A DNA stretch of 64,000 nucleotides, taken from assembly GCA_964019165.1 (NCBI GenBank), contig OZ025276.1:3471840-3535839 (forward strand), given 5' to 3'. Position 1 is the first letter of the stretch. Each line of letters starts with the position of its first letter. The translations under genes were made by a program, and so were the position numbers. The notes under the pieces are model-generated. The model searched no databases. It had not been told where the DNA came from and saw nothing but the letters and a program-made list of their open reading frames with translations. This DNA is from Mastigias papua (lineage: Eukaryota; Cnidaria; Scyphozoa; Rhizostomeae; Mastigiidae). Below, piece after piece: positions 31,734 through 42,100 of this stretch.

Positions 31734-34700
31734 TTCATGCTCCAGTTATTACAACTTACCTTGATGAGCCGTGTGATGACGAACTGATAACTGCAATGCC
31801 AGAATATTTTATTGGACAGCGGAAACCACCCGGCAACTTCGAGAACCATAAGGATGCAGAGAGTGTCAATATTTTAAATGAAAGTTTAAACCAAGATTTT
31901 GCTTGGGCAATAGCCAATGGAGTCCCATCCGAAGAGGAATCACTGCCATTGCTGCGCTCGTGGACAGCTTTCAACGGAAAAACAACTAGTGTAGACCAAA
32001 ATGCATCAATCGTGAAATACATGCCCGTGATTCCCGAACCTCCTTCGTATGCCGTTTGCAAAGAATACTTGGAAACACTTAAACATATTGCCGAAGAGTT
32101 AAATCTTGACCATATATTTGCACACGCGGATGAACAAGTATATGCACAGCTTGCCCAAATTATCTGGAAACACGGAGAGTATTACAAAACTGTGATCATT
32201 TTAATGGGTGGTTTTCACCACTTGCGAGTGGCACAACGATTACTTTATAAGCGCTTTGGGTGTTTGGGCTACAAAGAGTGGTTTATTGATGCAGGAACGA
32301 TTGCATCTGGCTCAGCAGACAAAGCTTGCGAGGGCAACCACTACTACAGATCTATGAGATTACACAAAGAAGGGTTTGATGCACTGGTACAATATCGTAC
32401 AGAGCAGATTATGGAGAAATACACAAAGGTGGATACTGATTTGTTGAAGAACCTGAAAGAACTAAGACGCTAACCATCCACTGCAGCGTTGCAAGCAGTA
32501 ACGTGTATGGAATCTTTTAAAGTTTTGAAGAATGACATAATGGCAGTGACTGGGACACAAAGCAAAATGACTATCCAGTATTTGAAAGATGTCTCCAACC
32601 TATTAGCTTTGGTTTCAGCAGTAAGAGAAAACAACATCGAAAAACATCTTCAGGCAGAAAGACAGATGCTTAAACAAGTCTTTGCTTTTGATCACCACAA
32701 TTATGCTCGGTACCTTTCATATCAGCATGTTTTTCTCCGAGAGCTTCAAAAAAATGGTCACCCAGCATTTAAAGATCTTGTTAACTATGGCTATGGAGCT
32801 AACCTTTCTGGGCAGAAGTTTGCAAGTATTCACGACGATCTGGTTACAGAACTGTACAATCGTGAAACAAAGGGTACCGCTGGACCTTTTCGTTCAGGTT
32901 ATAGTACTGACATCCAGGCTACAAATACATGGGTTAAAACTACACATATTCATGTCAGACTTTGTGTTGCATTTAGAGAGAAGCTACGTCTAAAAACATC
33001 ATGGGTTCACAAAGAACTTACTGACTCTGGGAAGAAACGTCATAAACGCAACGTTGATAATCTCACAGTAAAGCTACATTCCTACCAAGTAAATCCATTT
33101 GAAGAAGGACATGCACGGACTATGACAACTGGAGTTGAAATAGATTGTAATGTAGTGAAAGGTCTTATTGATGCTACAGATAGAGGAAACCTTAGATACA
33201 CAGAGTTTATCGAAGAACGTCTTGTCAGTGGAAACAAAAGTATTTTTGATCCAATTAAGAAAGAGAAATTGTTAACTGGAATGGAGAAAAAGAAGAAAGT
33301 AGCAAAGGCTCTTTCATTACTAAAGGAGGATCGCCAAGCATTTGGGTTACTTGTAGCAAAAGCCATTAGCATTGAAGAAGCTTTTCGGTTTCCAGTGACA
33401 ACTTTGCCTCTCAGCTTAGCAACTCCTGAAGGACAACTATGCCAATCCGACAAGGCCGTTCTCCGAAACTTCTTGGCATGTGAGTCAAATGCACTTACCA
33501 CGGAATTTCCCACAGATGCAGTATGGCTAATTGATGGGATGGCTGCTTTTAGATCAATAAAACCAAAATCCACATACGCGGAATGGTTTCTTCACGTGTT
33601 AAAATCTGTTACTCCAAGCTGTGATGCAAGGCCTAAAAAAATAGCTCTCATAAATGACACCTATAGACCTGATAGCATAAAAGCAGGAACAAGAGAAACA
33701 AGAGGCGCATCTTCAAGAAGAGTTTATCTACAAGGTTTTAATCAAATGCAGCTCCAAGGTAGAGAATGGCAAGAGTTCTTTAATAATATCAAGAACACAG
33801 AAGATCTTATCCATTTGGCAGCAACATTTTTCAAATCTGAAGACGCAAAAGCCAAGCTGAAATTGCCTCTTGTTCTAACAGATTGAGAAAAGACATGGCT
33901 AATTGAAAATAATGTATCCAAACCAATGTTTGACTGTAATCACGAAGAAGCCGATACCAGGTTAGCTTTACACGCATCTTTGGAGGAATCAACTACTGTT
34001 GTTGTGGCAAAAGACACCGATGTACTCATTCTTCTCCTTTATGGTCACTTGAAAACAAACCCAAAACATCAATGGTTCATGAAAATTGATCATGAAAAAT
34101 TTATCAATATTGCAAAGGTTCGTCACTATATTGGAGATGAAATATGTGAGATACTGCCACAATTACACGCCATCACAGGATGCGACTCGACTTCATACAT
34201 GTTCAATGTGGGGAAAGTCAGGGTATTGAAACAAAGTATCAACAATCCAGACTTCATTGAAGTAATTAAAGGAATTGGTGAAAAAGCTACACTTTCAGAA
34301 GAGATGTTAGAAGACGCCAAAAAATTTATCCAAACAGTCATGTATGCAGGAAAAGTTAACGAAAGCTACGTGGATACAAGAGTGCGTTTATACAAAGGAA
34401 TGAAGCAAAAATCTTCAGTCAGTTTGCCACCTGATCCAGCATCAGTCAAACAAGCAATTTTACGAGTGCACTTGCAAGCTTATAGTTGGAAACAGTGCCA
34501 GAAACTGATAGTGTTGGAGCTTCCACTGACAGAATATGGATGGGTGCGTAGTGAAGATAATAATACTCATATTAGGCCATTGTGGTATGAAGGCAATCAG
34601 CTTCCTCCATCCTTGAGAAGACAGAAAAGAACAAGAAAAAAGAAACAAGTTTCAGACAGTGCAAATGATGAAAGTGATAGCATCGATAAAACAGAGCTGC

Positions 34701-34927
34701 CACCAACAAAAAAAGTGAAAATAACAAAGAGTAAAAAAAGTCCTGCTATTGACAGTGCGCATTACGACACAGGTTGCGAGCTTCCTGACATTGCCCACAA
34801 TGATTTGAAAGTAAGGGAGCAAGAGAGTGAATCAAGGTCTTCACAATGGGAAAGCGATTTTTCGTCATCTGGTGACCAGGACAGCTCGGACAGCGATTAT
34901 TTGCCATACTTGTATTATTTGTTTTGA
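31734..34927 (+). pseudogene. Exon 3 of the long-TIR transposon gene, two stops
   Basis: About 1,060 codons in one frame with only two stops: TAA at 32471-32473 (after LKELRR) and TGA at 33884-33886 (after LPLVLTD). Conserved-looking blocks: HIFAHADEQVYAQLAQIIW, then IILMGGFHHLRVAQRLLYKR, EGNHYYRSMRLHKEGFDAL, FDHHNYARYLSYQHVFL, NHEEADTRLALHASLEE, AKDTDVLILLLYGHL and HAITGCDSTSYMFNVGK. The HEEADTR and DTDV acidic clusters look like a metal-dependent nuclease core, which is inference from pattern only. A Lys-rich nuclear-localisation-like stretch and acidic Ser/Asp tail end the protein. This region is the bulk of the gene and the likely enzyme of the element. Confidence 0.7.
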
Positions 34928-35097
34928 TTGAACGGTTATTTATATTTCTGTTGATATTGTTGTTGTGGTAAAAAGTCCGGTGATTTCATCTGCATACTAC
35001 AGACTGCTAGTATACTAAAAATGTTCTTCTGATTTACACTTTCTTTAAAATTGTATGCAAGTGGAAAATTCATCGTAAACGTTAAACTATTAAACAT

Positions 35098-35392
35098 TGA
35101 TGACATCATCAGCCACGCCCAAAATACGAAAATTGTCAAAAACCCATCAGCTACTTTTGTTCCCCGTACTTTAAAGTGCCAAAGCAAACTTTAAAACAAG
35201 AAGTTATTCAAGTTGTTAGACTGTAGTGGCGCAAAAAAGATTATTTGATCACGTCATCAGCCACGCCCAAAATACCAAAAATGTGGAAGGGCCCATGGGC
35301 TACTTTTGTTCTCCAGGCCATAAAGTACCAAAATCACCTTTAAAACAAAAAGGTACCCACTTTGTTAGATTGTTGTCGTGTATACCCTGTCC
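35098..35392. repeat. Right TIR of the long-TIR transposon
   Basis: Inverted copy of 24433-24735, including both sub-repeats, with about one difference per ten to twenty bases. Confidence 0.9.
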
Positions 35393-35396
35393 ACAT

Positions 35397-36046
35397 ATCT
35401 CTGCTGCTGACTTCGTTCCATAAGTAAGTCGTTTATATCGGTACAGTCCAGCATGGGTAGTGAATGTTGTCACGCCCCGACTCTCTGGTGATAACTGTAA
35501 GTGATGGTAGGCTTGTGACATATCCAACTTTGAAAAGAACTTTGCACCAGTCAATTCCATGGATATATCTTTTACTGTTGGTATGGGATGGCGTATCTGT
35601 TTGATTGCAGTGTTTGCAGCTCTCATGTCCACACACATGCGTATTCTACCATCCTTTTTTGGTACCACGACTATTGGCGAAACCCAGTCCGTATGTTCCG
35701 TATCAGGTACTTTCTCAATAATATCTTGTTTCTCGAGCTTCTGTAACTCCAAGTCCACCTTGTCTCAAACATGAAAGGGAATTCTACGTGTCTGTTGATC
35801 AACTGGTTTCACTTCTTTGTCTATGCTGAGAGTGATTTGCTTATCTTTCAGTTTGCCAATACCATGAAATACTGTCTGATGTTGTCTTATGATTTCTTTT
35901 GTTTTTAAGTCGGGAATGTGATCCAGGTCCGGCAATTGACTGTTCTGCATTGTAGACACTTGAATTGTGTTCAAATTCAAGCTCACAAGTCCTAATTCTT
36001 GTGCAGTCTTTGAGCTCAGCAAGCAACCTCCGTTGTCTGCCGTCAC
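35397..36046 (-). pseudogene. Gypsy-2 pol, proximal part: linker and RT start
   Basis: The minus strand reads LGLVSLNLNTIQVS, then a break (TGA after RRIPFHV), then RT: PIVVVPKKDGRIRMCVDMRA, PIPTVKDISMELTGAKFFSK, LDMSQAYHHLQL with one catalytic-site Asp, and LTYGTKSAAEI. It is cut after AAEIC by the long-TIR transposon and continues at 24428 with the next residues, QHTLTDVLKG, once the duplicated ACAT is counted once. Confidence 0.9.
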
Positions 36047-36070
36047 GTAGATGGTAGCAACATTAATCTT

Positions 36071-37150
36071 TCACTTGGTTTCAAGTGTTGCAAGAAACTT
36101 TCCTTTTAGGTGCACGGGGGTCTTTGAAGTAAACGGCATCGCTTTGATATTGGTCTTTTGTAAAACAACACTTGTCAATGTCTGCATGTAGATTTTATTA
36201 CTGATTACATTGATTGAGGATCCCATATCAAGCAAGAAATTAATCATTTGACCGTTAACGCTAATGTCCATATGAGGCTTTGACGTATAACCCTTTGTTT
36301 CTACCATATAACAGTAATCAAAATCGCTGTCGGAATCGACGTTCTCTGCTGTGCTCACTGGACGTACGGCAGCGCTCTGCAGGGCTGTTTGAGAATGGAT
36401 TACTTTTGACCGACATACTTTAGCAAAGTGATTAAGCTTTTTGCAGTTTCGACATGGTTTACCCTTTGTGGGACAGTCAGAATGTCGATGGGGCCATACT
36501 CCACCACAAGTACAACAGGTTTTTCCTTGACTGTCTCTGGAACCACTGCATTGGGTTGGGTTTGGTTTCTTCTGAAAATAACTTATGTCTTCGGTCTCTT
36601 TACCCGCAATAGCTGCTGCTTGAAAAGTACTCATTTCCTCCTGACGCCCAAGAAGTAATAAAGTCTTTAATGTCATTTGATTGTCGCGCAATGCTAGCTT
36701 ACGAAGGCGACTTGACGTGCCATGCAAAACGATTTGCAACATGATTTCAAAATCTAGGTCATGAAAGTCACAGGTTTCCCCTAAGCCACGCAAGCAAGTG
36801 TGAAATGTATCAATGTTCTTGTTAGGCTCTTGTTTGGCTTGTCAAAATGTATATACCTCATAAACTCTATTCGTTTGGGGATCAAAATACTCGTTTAGTT
36901 TGGCCAGAGCTGTGTCAAAATCAGCATCGCCACCAGTGTCCGGTAATTGACGAAATATGTCTCGAACGCGGGGACCAGCGAGAAAAAGCAACATTGCACG
37001 CTTACGTTTTGCGGCAGTTATATCATTCGCAACTAAGAATGTGTTAAAATCACATACCCATAACTTCCACCTTGGAGCTACGCTTGCACTGATGTCCGTA
37101 TCAGGATCGAACGGCGGCATGTGTAACGTGAAAGTGGTAGCTATAGCCAT
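36071..37150 (-). pseudogene. Gypsy-2 gag and protease
   Basis: Start ATG at 37150 (MAIATTFTLHMPPFDPD), 18 nt after the primer site. Capsid region: WKLWVCDFNTFLVAND and FDTALAKLNEYFDPQTN. A TGA interrupts after VYEVYTF (near 36840). The nucleocapsid part has CCTCGGVWPHRHSDC and CRNCKKLNHFAKVC, two zinc knuckles. Protease follows with INFLLDMGSSINVIS, where the usual DTG or DSG is DMG, a likely inactivating change. A stop after FLATLETK separates this from the RT linker. Confidence 0.88.
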
Positions 37151-37151
37151 A

Positions 37152-37168
37152 GTAATTCTCGTCGCCAA
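37152..37168 (-). promoter_or_regulatory. Gypsy-2 primer-binding site
   Basis: On the minus strand TTGGCGACGAGAATTAC follows the 5' LTR directly. TGGCGACGAG is a familiar primer-site start in animal Gypsy elements. Confidence 0.7.
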
Positions 37169-37367
37169 TGTTATATGCTTGTTATATATCTATTACGCAC
37201 TTGTTATCACTGTGGGTTCTCATACTATGCCATGACGATATTAGATTGTAAAAGAGACTATGCAAATGTTGTGTATGAATACTCAAAGCTAATCCTTGAT
37301 AACTGGCCTACCACATTTGATATGTATCCTGGGGTCTGGTAACTAATTGCAGTATGTACTTACTACA
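37169..37367 (-). repeat. Gypsy-2 5' LTR
   Basis: 199 bp, TGTTATATGCTTG to TACTTACTACA on the plus strand; followed by GGGTC target duplication. Confidence 0.88.
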
Positions 37368-37490
37368 GGGTCAAACAACCAAGAGTACGTACGCATAAGG
37401 GGGTGAGTATCAAGCGTACGTGTGCATACGAGGGGGGAGGGGGGGTCAAATTTTAGTCAATTTAGAGTGTACATACTACTTGAATGACCC
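37368..37490. repeat. G-rich dispersed repeat, copy 2 (target of Gypsy-2)
   Basis: Holds AAGGGGGTGAG and GAGGGGGGAGGGGGGG tracts with CGTACGTGTGCATACG between them and ends, inverted, in GGGGTCATTCAAGTAGTATG, close to the start of copy 1 at 16409. Gypsy-2 landed in its G-rich edge, leaving some of the repeat left of 21915. Confidence 0.45.
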
Positions 37491-38826
37491 CTTTCTAAGA
37501 GATTGAGGAGTTTTGTAAGCTGAGTTACTATGTCCTTTATAACGTTCTCTGTGACATGATCACAGGATAATGAGCTCTGCTTCCTTCTTAGCAAAAAAAT
37601 CCTTACATTTTCTGTCATGTGATATTTCTGCCATTTTCTTGGATCATCCTTTGGGGCATTTATTTGAGCTTTTGTCCTTGTATGATCACACTCTTTTATA
37701 GCAGAAGCATTGCTTTTGCGCACTGGGCTTGTGTTTCTTTTGATGTCACTTTTGTTGTACCCATCTGAAACAGAACTCAAGGAATTTTGCGATACCAACA
37801 GCCTGACAACAAGTAAATTAAAGTTGGAGGTTTATTTCGAAACAGAAACTTGGTAATAACCAACAATAAAAATGTCATTAAATCACTTTAGTGAAAAGAA
37901 CACAACTAAAGTCCCCTCTACTGCGCAATGATAGCACAATGCAGCCACTATTGTTACCTGAGGAAATCACCATTTCGAGTAATGCATGTAACATAGAGCC
38001 ATTACCAGAACACAAGAAGAAGTATTGTTATGATCTTCATCTTCAAGTTAGGCCCATCACCCTGATAACAGACGTACAGAAGTTATCATGTTATTTTCAG
38101 CCCATGCAGTGCATACTTAATTATTGTCTGCCCATGCAGCGCATACTTACTTACCTTACAATTTTTCACGAGTCACCCAGTACCTTGTTTTAGAAAACCA
38201 GGAAAGATGTTATAGAAAGCTTGATTGAAAGTCTCATCAAAAACTTATTACTATAAATAGGTAGCAGATGTACACATAATGTCACATTTCAAATGTAGAT
38301 AGAAATAGTTTATGACCAAATATTGTAAGCTTGGAATAGAGTTCGAATGTACTTGAGCAAATTTTTTTTTACTTGCCACTAGTTATTTGGTGTTTACTTC
38401 ATTGATGCTCCGAACATAAGCTATGCAAAGTCAACTGGCAGTTTTGAGGTTGATGGTCATTCAAAGTTACTTAAATTATAATGCTATTTTCATCAGGTTC
38501 TATCGTGATATCAATTGCCAGGGTACCAATGCCAATGTAGTTTGTACAGTAGACCTCACATAAGTCTGGTCTAATGGGACTGCCTAATTTTGTCTGGATT
38601 AACTAAACTGCGGATTACGTTACAAATTTTTTCAGTGACCCCATTAAATGTATGTTGTTGTTTATCACTCTCAGCATCTTTCATATTTACATACAGTGTC
38701 ATAATTCAAGTCACTCCTGAATGCAACCATTCCTGGTAGTCCTGGAGAATATAAACAATTTATTAAACTATTTAACAATTTATCAACAAACAGTGCAATA
38801 TTTTTAAGACTTAGAGAATTAGTCAT
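37491..38826. other. Spacer with short unsupported ORFs
   Basis: An open frame of about 110 codons on the minus strand (37457-37798) is Ser/Lys-rich and matches nothing I recognise. Nothing else coding was recognised. Confidence 0.35.
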
Positions 38827-38929
38827 ACATACATGCATACATACATACATACATACATACATACATACATACATACATACATACATACATACATACATAC
38901 ATACATACATACATACATACATACATACG
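38827..38929. repeat. (CATA)n tetranucleotide microsatellite
   Basis: About 100 bp of CATA repeats with one CATG unit at the start and one CGTA unit at the end. The Met-Tyr-Val-Cys repeat that appears on the minus strand is a translation artefact. Confidence 0.97.
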
Positions 38930-38940
38930 TATTTCCAGTT

Positions 38941-39175
38941 ACTTAGCGGGACTTTGACGTCATGCAGCATTGGCGGGACTGAGTGCAATTGTCATTTCAT
39001 TAGTGTAAGCAGGTACTAATAGGACTGACATCACCTTACTATCGGTTGATATCGCGGTAACATGAAAAGTCTTCCAGTTAGAATGCCCCATGCCAAGTCC
39101 CGCTAAGTGCTCGTTCTGCTTATGTCATAGTGGATGCTTAACGGGACTCTGATGGAATGAAGCATTAACGGGACC
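38941..39175. repeat. Small repeat unit with GCGGGACT boxes
   Basis: ACTTAGCGGGACTT (38941-38954) has a perfect inverted copy, AAGTCCCGCTAAGT, at 39095-39108. A direct, diverged copy of the whole 40-bp edge (CTTAGCGGGACT ... GGCGGGACT) lies at 39137-39175 (CTTAACGGGACT ... AACGGGACC). Possibly a MITE or the remains of two; ends not resolved. Confidence 0.55.
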
Positions 39176-39179
39176 TATT

Positions 39180-42100
39180 AAACAACACATATATTTCTAA
39201 TTAGAACAGCTACATAGAAATTGATCAACCCATATAATGCAACGGGTAATGTCCTATTACACCTTTAAGGGTAGATATGACCAGGTTACAGCCCATCCAT
39301 GTCATGCATGATTTCATGTGTTAATTAGTTGCAGTATCTACATTAAGGAATAAGGAATTTGTTCTACTGATTTAAACTGCAAAATGCTTTTGACTAAATC
39401 TTGAATAACATGAAGAATATAATACTTGGCAGACAGTAAAGTTAGAATGCAAGCAATTATCATATATTTCATTCTATGCATTGTGATTTCTCATTGGAAT
39501 TCAAGGCAGTCATTTTGATATTTAGCTGGCTTTTAGCTCTTTTCACCTGTTTGTTCGCTTTTCATTGCATTTTTACTATTCCTTCCAGTTACGTTTTTTG
39601 TGTTCATTTATATTACTTTGTATAGACCATGGAGTATCAAGTGTTTAATTTACTCCCCTTGGAGTTCTTTCAGAAGTGTTTGCACAATAGCATGAGAATT
39701 GCAGAGTAGACCGTAAGATCATTATATTGTAAATGAATGATTAGAACAGAGAAATGGAAAGTAGCATGTCCCACAAATATCAAATTCACTTGTAAGTGCA
39801 GTCTTTGTGCACAACATATTCAGTCAGAAGAGCTACCTCATTGCCAGCATTATTGTCCATCGATTATTGAAGTAAAAGTCACTTAATATTCCATTACTCA
39901 ATATGTAATATAGATGTAAAACTATTATTTCAGTTTATGTTACCACCTTTAAGTTGCAAGTAGCAGAGGGAAAAGTAACATTTGATGAGTGAGTATTTAG
40001 TTTAGTACTTTTGTTTGCAATGCTAAATTGTTATTTTGTACTCTTTTTCTTTAATATTATGAGTAGAGAAAAAAAGAAAAATGAATAGACATGAAATGTT
40101 GTATGTTGTATTGCAAAAGAAGAATAACTCTGAATCTAAAAATCTTACGTTTAGACCATGAGGCATAAACTATTTAACTAATACAGCCAAAATCCTTCTA
40201 GAATCTCTAAGAACTCTATTCATAATCTGAGATCAAATATCTTTTAAAAATCAATGGTGGTTCATCTATGTAAAATGTCTAGAAATGTCTGCCTGTGCAA
40301 CTCGTGTTCCACAAGAAAGCTTCGCACTTGATGACTTATAGTTATGAAATCTAACTATAAAATGGTGTAATGAAGCTACCTACATATTACTTACCACAAC
40401 CTTTACAACCTAGTTAATATACTACTACTGTAAAATTGCCATTAAAAATAGCTACTTATCTTACACTCTTTATCAGAGACACTGTATCTAAAACTGCTAC
40501 ACTCTGAAATGACATTGCAACCCTGGCAACAGTATTCACCACATCGGAAGCAACTCTTTGCTACATCTAATTGATTTGTCGAGAGCTTCGCTCCCACTAT
40601 GCAATTCAATTTAACTCTCACTATTTACATATTCATTTATATATATTATGTACTTTTTGTCAGTATGGACAAAATATACTGTTATGAAAATACAGATTCC
40701 TTAAAGAATAATGAGAGAGTACAAAATCTTAAATATCAGGCAATTGGTTACCTATTTTAGGATAGAACTAAACCCGTCGTAGGATATTCATTGCTATCGA
40801 GCAAGCAATAAAGTGATGGTACTCTTGTCATTCTCGTTTTTAAAAGCCTCTTACCAACTTTTGAAAAATAAAGACAAAATGTCCATATATATTTTGTATA
40901 CATTTTAGTGTTACTTAATTCCTAAAAGGCTAATAGGAGGGATACAGAATGATATTCTTACAAGTGAGATTGGTTGGGAGCATTGATGTAGTGCACCTAT
41001 TGTGAAATAAAAGCTGGGTTTCTGTAATGTAGATTTTTGCACAGATTTCATATCTAATGCGACTATCTCATATGTGTGTAAACTACTAATTTAAATAAAA
41101 GAACTGGAAATTTCTCATTTTGTCCTATGAATGTGGACTCATGTAATTAGCCACCTCATGTGATCGAATAGCACTTAGTTTTAAATATTTTCTGTTAATG
41201 CTTCTTATCACCGACTGCAATTTTGCATACCTGTCAAGCCTGGCTGCTGTTACAATTCTCTGATATTTGCTTTACAGAGAAGCTTATTTTGATCATAAAT
41301 ATGGAGAAAAATTACTTCAAGCAGTTCCAAGATGACTTCAGAGTGTCATGAAACTAAATCTTGGTTGACTGAAAGGGTAAAACAAGACATTTTGGATCAT
41401 TCAATCAGTAATTCACCAAACAGATGCACATTGAACATAATCACTTACTAATACTATTCTTCGTTTGTATTAAATGTAAGTAATTTCCATTTAAATTTTT
41501 GTCATCACAAGTTTATATAGTAACCATTTAATGCTGGGACAATTCCCCTCAGATGTAAATTGCAAGTATTTTTTGTTGAGTTAGTAATACAGAGCTTTGT
41601 CATGAACTAACTGGGAATTATTAGCAGTCCCCAGAGTAGACAGCATATTGATATTAAGTCAAGCATATGAAAATCTACAATGAAGACGTGGCTACTTATG
41701 AAGCAGTGGCCACCATCATAGACTTACTAGCCTTAACGAGGCGTTTGCTGTCTGTCAATGGGCGTTAAGGCCAAAAGTGAGAAGAAAGAGCAATGAGCAA
41801 ATATGCAGTCGTTTAGTGCCCTGTAAACTCCTTTTTGAAGTTAATACCTACTGAAAAAGGGCAAAGGCCTCCTGACTGCAGTAAATTTTAACCCCCTAAC
41901 CCAAGAAAAGAGGGTTGTATTCCTGTTGCCCTGTCCAACTGATAAGTATCGTTAAGGGTCTAGAAGGTCTAGGGCCTTCTTTATTGTAACTGTGATCACC
42001 AGTAGTTGCATCAATAGATATGATTACTTCAGAACATGATATTTAAGCATTTAAGTTAACCTATAACATTTCTTTATGCAGCTATTATCATCGTAGAGTG

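Larger units (their letters stand above)
24433..35392 (+). mobile_element. Long-TIR DNA transposon of unassigned superfamily
   Basis: TIRs of about 300 bp, left 24433-24735 and right 35098-35392, each made of two related sub-repeats of about 155 bp. The tip is GACAGGGCATACACGACAAC on the left and differs by one base on the right. The 4-bp target duplication ACAT is at 24429-24432 and 35393-35396, and the Gypsy-2 RT frame rejoins across it. Excluding Gypsy-3 the element is about 6.0 kb and encodes one multi-exon gene on the plus strand. No DDE, RVE, HUH or tyrosine recombinase signature was recognised, so the superfamily is open. Confidence 0.9.
21915..37367 (-). mobile_element. Gypsy-2: Ty3/Gypsy retrotransposon split by an 11-kb nested insertion
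   Basis: Minus strand. LTRs of about 200 bp at 21915-22117 and 37169-37367 share TGTTATATGCTTG at one edge. A 5-bp target duplication GGGTC lies at 21910-21914 and 37368-37372. Gag, protease and the first half of RT lie at 35400-37150; the rest of RT, RNase H and integrase lie at 22185-24432. The two halves join in frame across the insertion, with its 4-bp target duplication removed. Purine tract AAAAAGGGGAAG abuts the 3' LTR and TTGGCGACGAGAAT, a Gypsy-type primer site, abuts the 5' LTR. Without the insertion the element is about 4.5 kb. Confidence 0.95.

Noticed and set aside
37457..37798. 113-codon minus-strand ORF
   Set aside because: Overlaps the edge of a G-rich repeat; Ser/Lys-rich low-information sequence; not recognised.
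38671..38988. Minus-strand ORF with a Met-Tyr-Val-Cys repeat
   Set aside because: It is a translation of the CATA microsatellite.
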